Shown: positions 23,765-34,698, numbered from the stretch's first letter. The stretch: 64,000 nt of DNA from Scalesia atractyloides (GCA_947069175.1 CAMTDV010000012.1:34008341-34072340); one strand, 5' to 3'. Numbers and translations are program-made. Notes: generated by a model not told the origin, from the letters alone.

Positions 23765-24250
23765 TGTACGTCCCCTAATCCGTATAGATCTTCATAGAAT
23801 CGTCTATCCAATCTAGAGTGTAGAATCCCCTAGATTAGATTTCACAGAAAACCGAACAAGAACACGAACACAATTATTTTCAAACTGTCTTCTATTGATT
23901 ATCTAACACAATGTGCTTACAATTAATTCAAGACTCTCTCTCAACTCTCTCTGAAGTAATTCTCTGATCAACTGAATGAGCAACTAAACAAGCAACACCA
24001 ACAACCTAAACCCTAATGCAAACCTCCCTTTATATAGAGACAGGTTATGCAACTGGGCTAGGGTTTCACCATATGGACTGCTATTGGGTCTAGGTCCAAT
24101 TCGCTTACCATATGCTATATGGTCTCTGATTCAGCCCAATTACTTCTAAATAACTATTACAAAACTAAACCCGCTAACCATTTATCATTTTACTAATTAC
24201 AAGATATCCAAAGAGCAAATCTAAGCTGTTGTCACAAATATGCACCAACA
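23765..24250 (-). repeat. Copia B 5' LTR
   Basis: It runs from TGTACGTCCCCTAATCC to GCACCAACA. The minus-strand TATA box CTATATAAAG is at 24028-24036, and the transcription start would lie left of it. Partner of 5245-5729. Confidence 0.92.
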
Positions 24251-24255
24251 AACTT

Positions 24256-24396
24256 TTTGTAAAAATACAATGAAAACATTTGTTATATTTTCATAATTAA
24301 TTTACAAAAGATTTTTATAAAAAGGATCATTTTGAAATTGTAGACTAGACTCAAAAGAATCTTAGTTCACCACAATCAAAGCTCTGATACCAAGTC
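24256..24396 (-). other. Gypsy A primer-binding site and start of leader
   Basis: On the minus strand, four bases after the LTR beginning at 24397, the sequence reads TTGGTATCAGAGCTTTG (24377-24393), an exact initiator Met tRNA primer site core. The following leader runs down to 24256 and resumes at 5239 on the far side of copia B, leading to the coding start at 5123. Confidence 0.85.
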
Positions 24397-25375
24397 TGTC
24401 ACACCTGAATTTTAACATTATGGAAGCGTGAGGCGTGATCAAAGAGGTAATCGTTGCATTCAATCGAATAAACAAGAAATATAAAAGATAGTAAGATGTT
24501 CATCCATATACTTTATTTAAAAACTACATTTAGAAACAACATCTTGTTTTGAAGAAAAACTACAACTTCAAGCATCATTATTTAAAGTTTAAACACAAGT
24601 TTACAAAACACATTAACTAAAACTGGATGACATCTAAAGCTTTGACTTTATAACAACACGTATTTGTTTTTCCAAAGTTGTCCACTAGTTACCTATAATA
24701 CATGTTAGGTTTGAAAATCTTCAACAAAAGCTGGTGAATTTATGTATTTAGTTTTTGTATCAAATGAATCCTTAAAACATTTGAAGTATTAAAATCTGGT
24801 ATGTATAGCGTAAATGAAACTTGTAAGATCATTAATGTTTTGCAAGGACACTAATATGTATGCCGAGATAGGAGACAACCAAACCTTAAAGATAAGTTGT
24901 GTCTGAGACACTCGTTTTAGACAAAAAAGCATTCTTAACGATATGTTTTTGTTACAGTTAAGAATGGGCTTGCCAAAACCCAATAGATCCATCAATTTCA
25001 TTCCTCGGTACTTGAATAATCAGTAATGGTCCCTTTATATTATCCTATCCGCATGTGATCTAAAATATTTTAATATTCTAGCTTTATCATACCAATTATA
25101 ATTGTAACATGTATACTTCCTGAGCGTTTAAAACTATAAAATGTTTAAATAAAAACAGAAACATGAAATCACAAATTTGCGTCCTATGCAAATATGTAGG
25201 CGATGTCTGATTCTGTGTTCGTGTCTCAAACTACAAGTGTTTTATTCTCATTAGATACTTAGGTTTATGTTTGTTTTCGTACAAGTTTTTCATCTTGAAT
25301 TCGTAATTAGAATTGTATTTATTTGTTTTTCTTTGTTTGTATATATATTTTTTATATTATTTTTGTTTTGAATGG

Positions 25376-25870
25376 ACCTAGCCTATAAGTTAAGTGTAAA
25401 AAGTCCAATTCATATGTTTTGTATGTATGGGCCTAGCCCAAATTGAATTTATATGTGTAGGTCTAGTCCATGTAATTCTAAAGTAAGTCTATCCCAAATA
25501 AATTATATAAGAGTGGGCCTAGCCCAAATGATTAATAAAAGTGGGCCTAGCCTAAATTGAATTTATATGTGTAGGCCTAGCCCAAATGAATTATATAAGA
25601 GTGGGCCTGGCCCAAATGAATTATATAAGAGTGGACCTAGCCCAATTAATTTATAAAAGTGGGCTTAGTCCAATTTGATTTATAAAAGTGGGCCTAGTCC
25701 AAGTTGATTTATAAAAGTGAGCCTAGCCCAATTGAGTTTATAAAAGTGGGCCTAACCCAATTGGTTTATAAAATTGGGCTTAGTTTAATTTAATTTATAA
25801 AAGTGGGCCTAGCCTAAGTTGATTTATAAAAGTGGGCTTAGCCTAATGTTTATGTAAATGGGCTTGGTCT
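25376..25870. repeat. Minisatellite with palindromic TGGGCCTAGCCCA core
   Basis: About eighteen units of roughly 25-32 bp, each with a variant of GTGGGCCTAGCCCAA followed by an AT-rich linker such as TTGATTTATAAAA. The core is a near-perfect palindrome. Two further units lie at 27608-27659 and one at 34523-34560 in the duplicated piece of this LTR. Confidence 0.95.
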
Positions 25871-25969
25871 ATGTTTAAGATTATTTGTATTTTTAAAACT
25901 TTAGTTTTTATAAAAAACTATTAAATATTTTATATAACTTATTTTCATAAGAATAGTACATATAAACCC

Positions 25970-25971
25970 TA

Positions 25972-26054
<83 letters not shown>
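25970..26054. repeat. TA dinucleotide microsatellite
   Basis: An uninterrupted (TA)n tract of about 83 bp. A shorter homologous tract lies at 34662-34696 in the duplicated segment. Confidence 0.97.
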
Positions 26055-26055
<1 letters not shown>

Positions 26056-26057
<2 letters not shown>

Positions 26058-26283
26058 CGTGTGACGGTTCGTATGTTCATTCAACTGTTTCGTTCATGTC
26101 ATCCGTTTCATTCGCGTCGTTCATTTTGTTTGCGTCATTCATTTCGTTCGCGTTGTTTGTTTCGTTTGTTTCGTTCGTGTTGTTCGTTTCGTCTGTGTCG
26201 TTCGTTTCGTCCGTTTTGTATATTTTGTCCCATTTATTTGTTTTGTCCAAGTTTGGACAATATAAGTTGTACTTGTCAAATTT
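26056..26283. repeat. TTCGTT-rich degenerate repeat in the gypsy A LTR
   Basis: Dense CGTTCGTTT / TTCATTTCG words follow TGTGACGGTTCGTATGTTC. The same order recurs at 34697-34886. The Phe/Ser-rich open frames on the plus strand are produced by this repeat and are not genes. Confidence 0.85.
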
Positions 26284-27607
26284 GTAGGATTGTGTGACAG
26301 CTCCGATAGCCCAGGCACTAACTTGATAACCTAATACACACATGCGGAATCCGTGTATAGTTAGGGGACACTGTAAACACGCCGTATTCAGTTTAATCAT
26401 TGTTTAGTTAACTTGTTGTACGTTACACATCCTATAAATAGTCGGACAGAGCTCCCGCCATCCAAATCACCAAACGTTACAAATGAACTAGCTTGCACGT
26501 CTATTTATAAACAACACATTACCTTCGTTCGAAGCTAGATTCTGTCTTCGTGCGAAGGCAAATCTCCTCATACGAAGATAGTTTCACTTCGTACGAAGAT
26601 AGATTACCTTTGTACGAAGTGCATATCACTTCGTGCGAAGTGACCAACATACATTCTAACATTATGCTACTATGTATAGACTCGATACTATTCAATGACA
26701 TAGGCGACCGACATATACATCAACAGTCTCCCCCTTGGTTGTTGCCGTAGTCCTCAAATCTTCATTTAAGATCCAGAGTCTTTAAAATTCTTTAAGTTTC
26801 TTCAAAACTTTAATAGCTTTAACTTTCTTGATCTTCAGACATTATCAACAGTCTTCTATTTTCTTTGATCTTGAATAGCAAACATTATCAGCACACTCCC
26901 CCTATCTTTGAGCATTCTTTATTATCATTCAGCATTTCTATCATGCTCTTCCTTACATTTAACTTCCTGTTCATTCTTTCATACAATCAAATAAACATTT
27001 CAGATTCATAGTTTGAAATTTCTAAATATAAACATTTCAAATTTTAATCTTTTTTCTCTTTTATAAACCCTCTCAGTTAATCAAGTCCAAATTAATGACC
27101 TTGATTATCTGATTTATCTATCAAGTTCAAATTAATGACCTATATTGATCTTATTAAGAACAAACTTATGTTTTGACTCAAATTTATGTCTCAACTTAAA
27201 GAAGTTTAATCATTTTTGGACAGTCTTAACTATGAAGTTTAATCATTTTTGGACAGTCTCAACTTAATGAAATTTAATCATTTTCGGACAATTTAAAATT
27301 TCTGATTGTTGTTTAGCAGCTCTAGATTTTGAAAATTAGCTTTTCATCATCGGTAGTCGAAACTAAAATGAACATAATTCTTTTTGTTTTTATGAAATGA
27401 ACAACAATACTAATTATGTACAAACATATTTACAGACGTATTTTTTTGTGAGTTTGTGTTAGAGAATCATATTAGTTTTTTTAGACATATCACAAGTACC
27501 GTTGACCTATATAAGACTTTAAGTTCTAAACAAATTCACTTAGATTGTCAGTATACTTGTCCACTTAAACCTCTACACATTTCTCAATTGGTTCAAGATA
27601 CGTTAGG
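26284..27607 (-). mobile_element. Fragment X: truncated copia element (3' LTR and 3' noncoding end)
   Basis: At 26726-26737 the plus strand reads GTCTCCCCCTTG. On the minus strand this is the purine tract CAAGGGGGAGAC directly before an LTR that begins TGTTGATGTATATG, so the LTR ends at 26725 on the plus strand. Its other end is near 26291. To the right, 26738-27607 is CT/AT-rich, like the 3' noncoding region of copia B at 5742-7254. No pol is left. Both outer edges abut duplicated gypsy A LTR sequence. A short frame at 27456-27644 is not recognised. Confidence 0.6.
26523..26641. repeat. Tandem CTTCGTACGAAG palindromes in fragment X LTR
   Basis: Six units of about 18-23 bp, each with a variant of CTTCGTNCGAAG (TTCGTTCGAA, CTTCGTGCGAAG, CATACGAAG, CTTCGTACGAAG, CTTTGTACGAAG, CTTCGTGCGAAG). 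Most cores are inverted repeats. Confidence 0.9.
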
Positions 27608-27659
27608 TAATTTAATTTATAAAAGTGGGCCTAGACCAAGTTGATTTATAAAAGTGGGC
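27608..27659. repeat. Second copy of gypsy A LTR array, before copia E
   Basis: It matches 25789 onwards (TAATTTAATTTATAAAAG, then two GTGGGC units) and is continued after copia E at 34523. It therefore repeats, on the far side of fragment X, sequence already present at 25789-26283. Confidence 0.85.
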
Positions 27660-28116
27660 TGTTAGGACGTTTTGAGACCGTTGATACTTGAGTTTCGTAG
27701 TTTGTAGCTTGATTGTAATAGTTAGTAAAACCAGAAGTGCTAAAAGTGTAATTATGGAATCTTGTACCTGTAGTGGCATATTTAATGTCCGAGCGTATTT
27801 AATAAATATGTTGGGTAGTTAGTATGTATATATATATGATAGTAATGGAAACCCTAGTGCAAGGTTCTTAGACAAGTTTTGGTGATTTCTCTTGTGTTGT
27901 GATTATTGTTCTTATGCTAAATCCGAACATCCATGTGCTTTTAGTAATTATATCTTTTGGGATTCCATATACAACACTTGTTGTTTGATCCATATAAGAA
28001 TCTTCATCTTCATCTTTTGGTTTTTCTTAACTTTTACACATTCAAGCAACTAATCTATAGTTGTTTGGGTTATAACAATCAAAACACTTTGATCCAAATC
28101 TGTTATGGGACTCACA
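27660..28116 (+). repeat. Copia E 5' LTR
   Basis: Partner of 34067-34522; the shared start is TGTTAGGACGTTTTGAGA and the shared end GGGACTCACA. A TATATATATG tract near 27825 is a possible promoter element. Confidence 0.93.
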
Positions 28117-28132
28117 ATTTGGTATGAGAGCC
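28117..28132 (+). other. Copia E primer-binding site
   Basis: ATTTGGTATGAGAGCC follows the LTR end. It is the initiator Met tRNA site with one C-to-G change. Confidence 0.8.
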
Positions 28133-28382
28133 TTTGTGCTCTTGATTTTTTGAGTTTTTGTTAAGATTCTTCAAGTTTTAAAGGTTTTCTAAAAGTTTTC
28201 AAAGTTTCAAGGTTTTTCAATTTTTTAGACTTTAAATGGCTTGATTTGGTGTGTTTGATGATCGGGTCGTTGTTTATAAGTGTTTATGTTATCATTTGGG
28301 TCATTTGATGCAAAATACCATGGTTTTTGGGTTGTTTAGGGTGATTACAGGGTTTTTGTTCGTACTAAAACCCTTCTAGGCG

Positions 28383-28580
28383 TATTTAACTTGAAGGTAG
28401 TGTAGATAATCTTGAAGGCAGCATAATTAATCTTGAAGGCAATGTAGATAATCTTGAAGGCAGCGTAATTAATCTTGAAGGCAGTGTAGATAATCTTGAA
28501 GGTAGCGTAATTAATCTTGAAGGCGTGTAGATAATCTTGAAGGTAGCGTAATTAATCTTGAAGGTAGTGTAATTATATCT
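28383..28580 (+). repeat. Alternating CTTGAAGG repeat in copia E leader
   Basis: Eight to nine tandem units of about 23-24 bp start AATCTTGAAGGYAG. Their tails alternate regularly between TGTAGAT and CGTAATT, so the higher-order period is about 48 bp. Further GCGTAATTA words are scattered to about 28920. Confidence 0.93.
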
Positions 28581-28949
28581 ACACCAGCTTTAAAAACAAG
28601 TGTAATTAGGAGAGTCAGCATATTTATCCGAAGGCGACTTCGGGGTCAGTGGTATAAATCTTTTGAGATTTTATCATGGTGTTCGGCGGTTTTAGCCAAG
28701 TATTTGTGTGTCTGATCTGTCAGTGTAATTGTTTTTGTTGCCGGTCCAAGAAACTTGTCACTCAAACCAGCAAAAATGTATTCTTGAGCGCATTTGACTG
28801 ATCAGACTTAGAATTGAATGACCAGCGTAATTAACAATGTAATTAAGCCTCGTAACACATATCAGCGTAATTAGCAGCGTATTTGTGCCCAGTTCTAGTT
28901 TAACCTGCGTAATTATCTTGCTGTTAATAAATTGAACTTAAAACAGAAT

Positions 28950-31803
28950 CAAAAGGTCACTTAATCAACTAAACCCAATTGCACAAGCTGAACTTGAGAT
29001 TGGAACCGCAACTCGACATCCAAAGTTGAAAGGATCAGCTGATTTGGGTAGTTGGAAGAACCAAATTGAATCATTCTTTGAGTATACGGACTATACTGAA
29101 TGGATGTCTATCACTGTAGGACCCCATGTTCCTATGGTAGTTTGTGATGACGTTCGTACAATTAACGAAGATCCCTCAACCTTCACTAAAGAAGATAGAA
29201 CATTGATCCAACGTGACCGTTGGGCTCACACGGCTCTAATTGTGGCTCTATCAAAGGAAGACAACAACATGTTTGAAGAGTACACCTCAGCTCATGAATT
29301 ATGGTTGGCACTTTTTGATCACTATGAAGGCAACCAAGAATTGATGGATAACAAAAGAGATATGGTTCAGAAAGAATATGATATATTTGGAAGTGTTCAA
29401 GGTGAATGTCTGTCAGATCATATCAGCCATTTTTATATGTGTTAAGAAAAATGAAGAAAGTTAGTAATCTACTTGCCAACTATGCCTCAATCAAGAAACT
29501 TTTGGACTCTCTTCCAAAAGAATGGTACTTATAATGCATGATGATCAAAAGAACTTTCTTGGCCAGTACAACTCCAGTCACTCGATTGGATCTGATCAAC
29601 ACTCTAAAGGCTTTTGAAATTGACGTGCTCAAGAGAGAGATGAATTAAACAGGATACTCACAAAAATCTGCTCAATCCACTGTTGTTACTGTTCCCAAGA
29701 AGATGGCATTCCTTGCTCCCATAACCTCAAGTGGTTCAAGCTCTCAAAGTGCTAGTGCATCTTAATTTAATGCTTCCACAAACTCTTCAAAGGCTCCACA
29801 GTCTAACGACAAGACTACTGTGGTTGGTGATGCTCAAGCACTTAAGATATCTACTGAACATGTTGCATTGTTTAACACCTTCCTGAGTAGCTATGAAGCA
29901 CTTATGTCAGGTGAGCTGAAATGGGATTTCCTTTCTGCTGAAGATATGTACCAAGTGGATCCAGATGATATGGAGGAAATGGATCTAAAATAGCAAATGG
30001 CAATGATCACCTAATGGCTGAAGAAGTTTCAAGATAAGACGGGAAAGAGGTTGTCACTTGGAAAAGTTGGTTTCAACAAGTCAAAGCTGCGATACTACAG
30101 TTGCAAGAATTTGGGTCACTTCAATAGAGACTGTCAGTTGCTAAAGAACGAAAACGCTGATACTACCCCAGCTAGAAGGCCAATCGCTATTGAAGGAAAT
30201 GACAATGCTGCTACAAATACTCCAAAGGCTCGGGTGGTGGAAGACTATGATTGGACGGATGAGATTGCTGACAAAGCTTTGATGGAAAAAATATCCAATG
30301 AATCAAAGGAAGTTGACAAGGCTCCAACGACCAAGATATCCACTGAAACGGCTCCACGTCCTTCAAATTTTTAAGTAACAAAAATGCAGGTATTCCCAAG
30401 GGAGAAACGTCTGCTGACAAAGGACTGAAAAACATCGTCAACTCAACCAAGTCGGAAGCTAACAAAGGGAAGATAGAGGATAAAATACCAAAGTTAAAAG
30501 AGAAGAGTCAAGAGACTAGAAGCAGTGTAAAGAAAGAAAAGGATCAAGCTCCTGCTGCAGCAATGAAAGCTGAATACGCCAAAGAAAAGGAGGAGAAAGA
30601 CTTGGTAAACAACATACCCTACAAATTTAAAGCAAAATTGTGCTCAAACCATGTATCAACGTCGTGGCTCACTATAAATCTCTCAACCATGACCTAATTA
30701 GAGAAAAAGATAGAGTTTTGCAATTTAATAAAGAGCTAAAACTGAATGAAGCTGCATATCAGAGAAAGTTAAACACAACTTTAGCTGATATGCAAACTTT
30801 AAAGGAGTTCGTTTTCAGAAAAGATTTCATTATAATGATTAACTGAAAAACTAGAGAAATCTAAAATTGAGAACACTAAATTGCAACTCACTATTGATAA
30901 ATGGAATGTTAGCAAAAAGGCAATGGCTGATATCAAAAATTGCCAACTACCGACATACGTGAAAGATGGCATTGGTTACAAAGATAAACTTGGGAATGAA
31001 AGAAGAATCTTTCCACCCCCTCACAACAAGAACTATGTACCCATGCCAACTCCTCATCCAGAAAATGATTTAATTGATAAAAATGATTTGCTTGCTCAAA
31101 GTGTCGGGATTGTGAAAATAACAAAATACTAATGTTTCTATAAGCAATGCAGATGAAATTGAGCGTGAGAAGGATGGGTGCGATGAGGAATGTGGAGGCA
31201 CAAAAATAGGGATAGGATATTCAAGCGACAGTTAGTTAACTGGTTCGCCTGGAACTGTGTTAAAACAACCAAGACAGTAGAAGTGAAAACTCAAACACAA
31301 CAACTTCAGAAAGCGAAGAAGAAAGCTCAAGTGAAGATCAAAGGTCAGATAATTCAAATGGAAGTCAAGAGTCAGCTTCTTCAACAATCAGCGAGATGGA
31401 TGAAGAGTGCACTAAAGATGAAAGTCGTCTTGACAAGAATATGAAGAAAATTAGAAGTTCAAGTCTCAATACATCTTCATCAAACAAGGCTTCATACAGC
31501 TCAAGACACTCATCACATACATCATCTTCCAACGCATCATCCTTCAAGAGGAAAAAGAGTCGTTGCATTAAATGTTTTCTTTATGGTCATTTAGGACATA
31601 CAACGAAACATTGCAAAAGCAAAAAAAAATTCTGAACCTGAACAAAATTTTGTCAAAAGTTTCATAGAGCAGTTTGATAATTTTAAGAAATCTATCAAAA
31701 ACTTAGTTAATATAACATGTTTTTGGAAAAGAAAAGAAGATATTTTCATCCAAAATAACGACAGATTAAAAATGAAGCAAGTCTGGGTTCCAAAATCTAA
31801 CTA
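28950..31803 (+). pseudogene. Copia E gag
   Basis: The frame opens around NPIAQAELEIGTATRHPKL, with no clear ATG. It continues SADLGSWKNQIESFFEYTDY, SAHELWLALFDHYEGNQ and a stop at about 29443, the UBN2-type copia Gag domain. Broken frames follow to a first zinc knuckle (30090-30140: YYSCKNLGHFNRDC, first Cys changed to Tyr). A Lys/Glu-rich region with coiled-coil character spans 30400-31130. A Ser-rich part with a second Cys/His cluster CIKCFLYGHLGHTTKHC lies near 31560-31615. The gene ends KQVWVPKSN and stop at 31803, the same ending as copia B gag. It has multiple stops and frame changes. Confidence 0.85.
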
Positions 31804-31854
31804 ACTTGTATATATTTCTTGTTTGTTGTTGTATGATAGAATAAACTGCAAAAA

Positions 31855-32220
31855 TGGCTTCGAATGCTCATGGAATACATCTGGCATGTGGACAGTGGAT
31901 GCTCAAGGTATATGACGGGCTTGAAGGATCTTCTAAAAAACTTTAGATTTATCTATGGTGAATTAGTATTGTTTTGCTGGAGATGAAAAAGGAGGAAAGA
32001 TAGTTGGATTTTGAGACGTTGTTTAAGATGCAATTACTCTAGAAGACGTTATTTATGTTCCATAATTGTGCTACAATCTTATGAGCGTATCACAAGTCCA
32101 TGACAAAGGAATAGAAGTTCTACTCAATGATGCAGAATGTGTCTTTCTCAAGCCTGACTACTAAGTTCCTCGTGACAGAAAGCCGATATCTTCTCAAAAC
32201 CCTTCGCTAAAACTCATTTC
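31855..32220 (+). pseudogene. Copia E protease remnant
   Basis: After the gag stop the frame reads WHVDSGCSRYMTGLKDL, the copia protease active site, then shifted frames with AGDEKGG and LMSVSQVHDKGIEVLL. Similarity ends near 32220, where the sequence passes straight into 3' noncoding-like DNA. No integrase or RT block follows, so pol is deleted from here. Confidence 0.85.
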
Positions 32221-32611
32221 AACCTGTTGATAACCTGGTTGGAAATGATCATTTCCTTGAGTGGAAATGAACTTTGTTTTATAAACCGTTTGTATATACT
32301 CTATCATTTGTACTAACTAAAACAAAAAAAAAACCGCTTTCCTGAATAAACGAGTATCCTAAAACAGTGCCCATCAAAAAGATTTGCTGTTTAAATTAAA
32401 ATTTCATTTTCAAGCAAAGGAAACACGAAAATAAAATTTTAGGGGGGAAGATATCCAGAAAGCTGTAATCTCCTTTTTGTCACCTGTTTGGTAAAGAAAT
32501 AATAGAAAACTACTAACACTTTATCTATCTTTGAAACAGAAAAGAAAAACGGGGTGGCCAGCAACGACGTTTCAGTAAATTCAACAAAACCATCGACTAA
32601 ACTGCGATTAG
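32221..32611. other. Copia E deletion junction and spacer
   Basis: AT-rich sequence between protease remnant and 3' ORF with no open frame. The missing pol would have occupied about 3 kb here. Confidence 0.5.
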
Positions 32612-34020
32612 GTGACAAAAGATAAAGCTTACACAAAACCATCAAGTAAACTGCGATTAGGAAACAAATTTCACTTGGCTCGTTTCCATGTTTCAGAAAT
32701 GGCAAAACAAATAGGTTGGGATGGAACAAAGAAGTACAATCAACCAAACACACTAGTTTCGCTAGAAGAAGATTTTAAGGACGTGATGGATTGGCTATCA
32801 AGAAGCAAGATAAGCAACGTTGTTCAAGCGAATCTGATAATCTATCGAATACACATAGAAGAGTTCTGGAAAACCACAAAAGTTAGCACCATAAACGGAA
32901 TGAAAACTGTCACAGCAACGGTTCGAAACAAGAAAGTGAATATGACGAAAGAAAGAGTTCGAAAAGTGCTAAGTCTCGGAGATAATTCCAGAGATACAAT
33001 GAGGCTGAGTAAGGAAGATATTCTAGAAGGCTTCATGGGTATGAAACTGATGGAGGTGAGGAAGTGGCTCCTCAACACCCTGAGTGGTTTAAAAAGGAGA
33101 AAGAAAAGCTGCCCGACTTCTACTAAATGGTCACCGTTGAGAAAACTAAAGTTGCTGACAAAATATTGAGTGGAAATACTCTAACCTGAAAGGGATTTTC
33201 ATAGTAAAGCAAAGCGGCGGTGTAATCCAACTCTTCCGACTGGGCCCTGACATGCAAAGTCTACCAACTTGGGACGTTCGTGAATTGGATAAACTTGAAA
33301 TGATAAATCCTACAAATATCAGCATTGGAGCAGATTTCGAAAGACTCATCATACGAGAATGCGTGCGTGGATTTACCGTGTTTAAACCCAAGCGCCCGAG
33401 AAGACGAGTATCAAACATCACGAAAGACCCAATAACCGGAAAAGGGAGAGTTACATGGGTAATTAATCCAGCTAAAGTGGTTACCAGTGTGAAGATTCCT
33501 CTAGAACATCCAGTAAAGCTCACCAATTTCAAAAGTGGTTATACAACGGCCAAACTGGTAAAGCTGTGATCAGATCGAACAATAATGAAAACATCAGAAT
33601 TCTTGATCCAATGGATGTGTTTATGTTTTGCATGTCTGACTTAAATATCCTCTACGGGCATAAGATTCACGTCCGTGCTGGAAATTAATACTTGGAGGAA
33701 GGCATGCTCTTTCAATGAGCAGTAGAGAGATATAGAGAGCGAAAGAAAGAGATGACGGAGATCATGCTCAGGATTGATGAAAAGAAAGAGCAAGATGAAA
33801 CGAGAAAGAAAAATATTACGGAAAAGCCTGTTGAACAACAATAAATCCTTCTCAAACCAGAGATCCATCATCAGAGTCCGACGAAGTAATTTCACCACCT
33901 TCAACTTCATCCACATATGAAGTCACTATGGAGGTCCAACCAACAACTAGTGAAGCTATTTTTAACCAAACTTCACCACCAAGAAATGATCAAGATGCCG
34001 CCGCAAGCCCTAAAGTTTAG
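32612..34020 (+). pseudogene. Copia E 3' additional ORF
   Basis: A frame at 32612-33169 (185 residues) includes NLIIYRIHIEEFWKTTKV, then KTVTATVRNKKVNMTKERVR and a Lys-rich end. After a frame change it continues at 33252-33569 with NISIGADFERLIIRECV and then a Glu/Lys-rich coil-like and Ser/Pro-rich tail to about 34020. The pattern of a hydrophobic stretch, Y-x2-(H/Y)IE-x-FW, then an A-x-V-x-x-K-x-V block recalls the extra 3' protein predicted in many Asteraceae SIRE-like copia elements (family knowledge, untested). Its function is unknown; env-like roles have been proposed for SIRE 3' ORFs, but I see no signal or transmembrane segment. It has at least two frame breaks. Confidence 0.6.
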
Positions 34021-34051
34021 AACGAAGAATGAAGACTCTCAAGTACGCAAC

Positions 34052-34066
34052 GGTCTAGGGGAATAT
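34052..34066 (+). other. Copia E polypurine tract
   Basis: GTCTAGGGGAATAT directly precedes the 3' LTR. It is purine-rich, as needed for plus-strand priming. Confidence 0.7.
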
Positions 34067-34522
34067 TGTTAGGACGTTTTGAGATCGTTGATACTTGAGT
34101 TTCATAGTTTGTAGCTTGATTGTAATAGTTAGTAAAACTAGAAGGGCTAAAAGTGTAATTATGGGATCTTGTACCTGTAGCAGTGTATTTATTGTCCCAG
34201 TGTATTTAATAAATACGCTGGGTAGTCAGTATGTATATATATGTTAGTAATGGAAAACCCTAGTCCAAGGTTCTTGGACAAGTTTTGGTGATTTCTCTTG
34301 TGTTGTGATTATTGTTCTTGTGCTAAATCCGAACATCCAGGTGCTTTTAGTGATTATATATTTTGGGATTCCATATACAACACTTGTCGTTTGATCCATA
34401 CAAGAATCTTCATCTTCATCTTTTGGTTTTCTTAACTTTTACACATTCAAGCAACTAATCTATAGTTGTTTGGGTGATAACAATAAAAAACACTGTGATC
34501 CGAATCTGTTTTGGGACTCACA
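34067..34522 (+). repeat. Copia E 3' LTR
   Basis: TGTTAGGACG to GGGACTCACA; aligned with 27660-28116 it shows scattered substitutions. Followed by target duplication TGGGC. Confidence 0.93.
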
Positions 34523-34662
34523 TGGGCTTAGCCTAATGTGTATGTAAATGGGCTTGGTCCATGTTTAAGATTACTTGTATTTTATAAAAATTTAGTTTTT
34601 ATGAAAACTATTAAATATTTTATATAACTTATTTTTATAAGTTCAAATATATATAAACTTTA

Positions 34663-34698
<36 letters not shown>

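Larger units (their letters stand above)
5245..24250 (-). mobile_element. Copia B: nested SIRE/Maximus-like Ty1/copia element
   Basis: Two LTRs of about 485 bp (5245-5729 and 23765-24250) bound a minus-strand gag-pol with copia order protease, integrase, RT, RNase H. The bases flanking the outer ends are GACTT (5240-5244) and AACTT (24251-24255), a target duplication with one later change. The left LTR starts TC instead of TG, probably a point mutation. Removing gypsy C and solo LTR D leaves about 9.6 kb. The long gag with two zinc knuckles, gag ending WVPQSN before a separate pol frame, and the long 3' noncoding stretch fit the SIRE/Maximus lineage (inference). It is inserted in gypsy A's leader between the primer site and the coding start. 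Confidence 0.9.
24397..26283 (-). repeat. Gypsy A 5' LTR, first segment
   Basis: It starts with TGTCACACCTG next to A's primer site. It contains the GGGCCTAGCCC minisatellite, a TA microsatellite and a TTCGTT-rich field. It is interrupted at about 26283 by fragment X. The far end of the LTR is placed at about 48225, where TCTGTGACA gives the matching inverted terminus. All sequence between, minus insertions E, F and X, would make an LTR of about 4 kb. Confidence 0.65.
27660..34522 (+). mobile_element. Copia E: pol-deleted SIRE-like Ty1/copia element
   Basis: The 6863-bp element runs from TGTTAGGACG to GGGACTCACA, flanked by perfect duplications TGGGC (27655-27659 and 34523-34527). LTRs are 457 and 456 bp with modest divergence. 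The interior has primer site, repeat-filled leader, gag with two knuckles, a protease remnant and a 3' ORF. The integrase, RT and RNase H of a copia element are missing. The target lies in the TGGGCC minisatellite of gypsy A's LTR. Confidence 0.94.

Noticed and set aside
24789..25001. Short minus-strand frame in the gypsy A LTR
   Set aside because: Within the LTR, 70 codons, no recognisable motif.
25376..25870. CRISPR-like array
   Set aside because: Short direct repeats with spacers, but spacers are low-complexity AT variants, unit length varies, and the context is a plant LTR.
26056..26400. Phe/Ser- or Asn/Glu/Thr-rich frames (and their copies at 34643-34911)
   Set aside because: They appear on both strands from the TTCGTT repeat and recur only because the LTR segment is duplicated.
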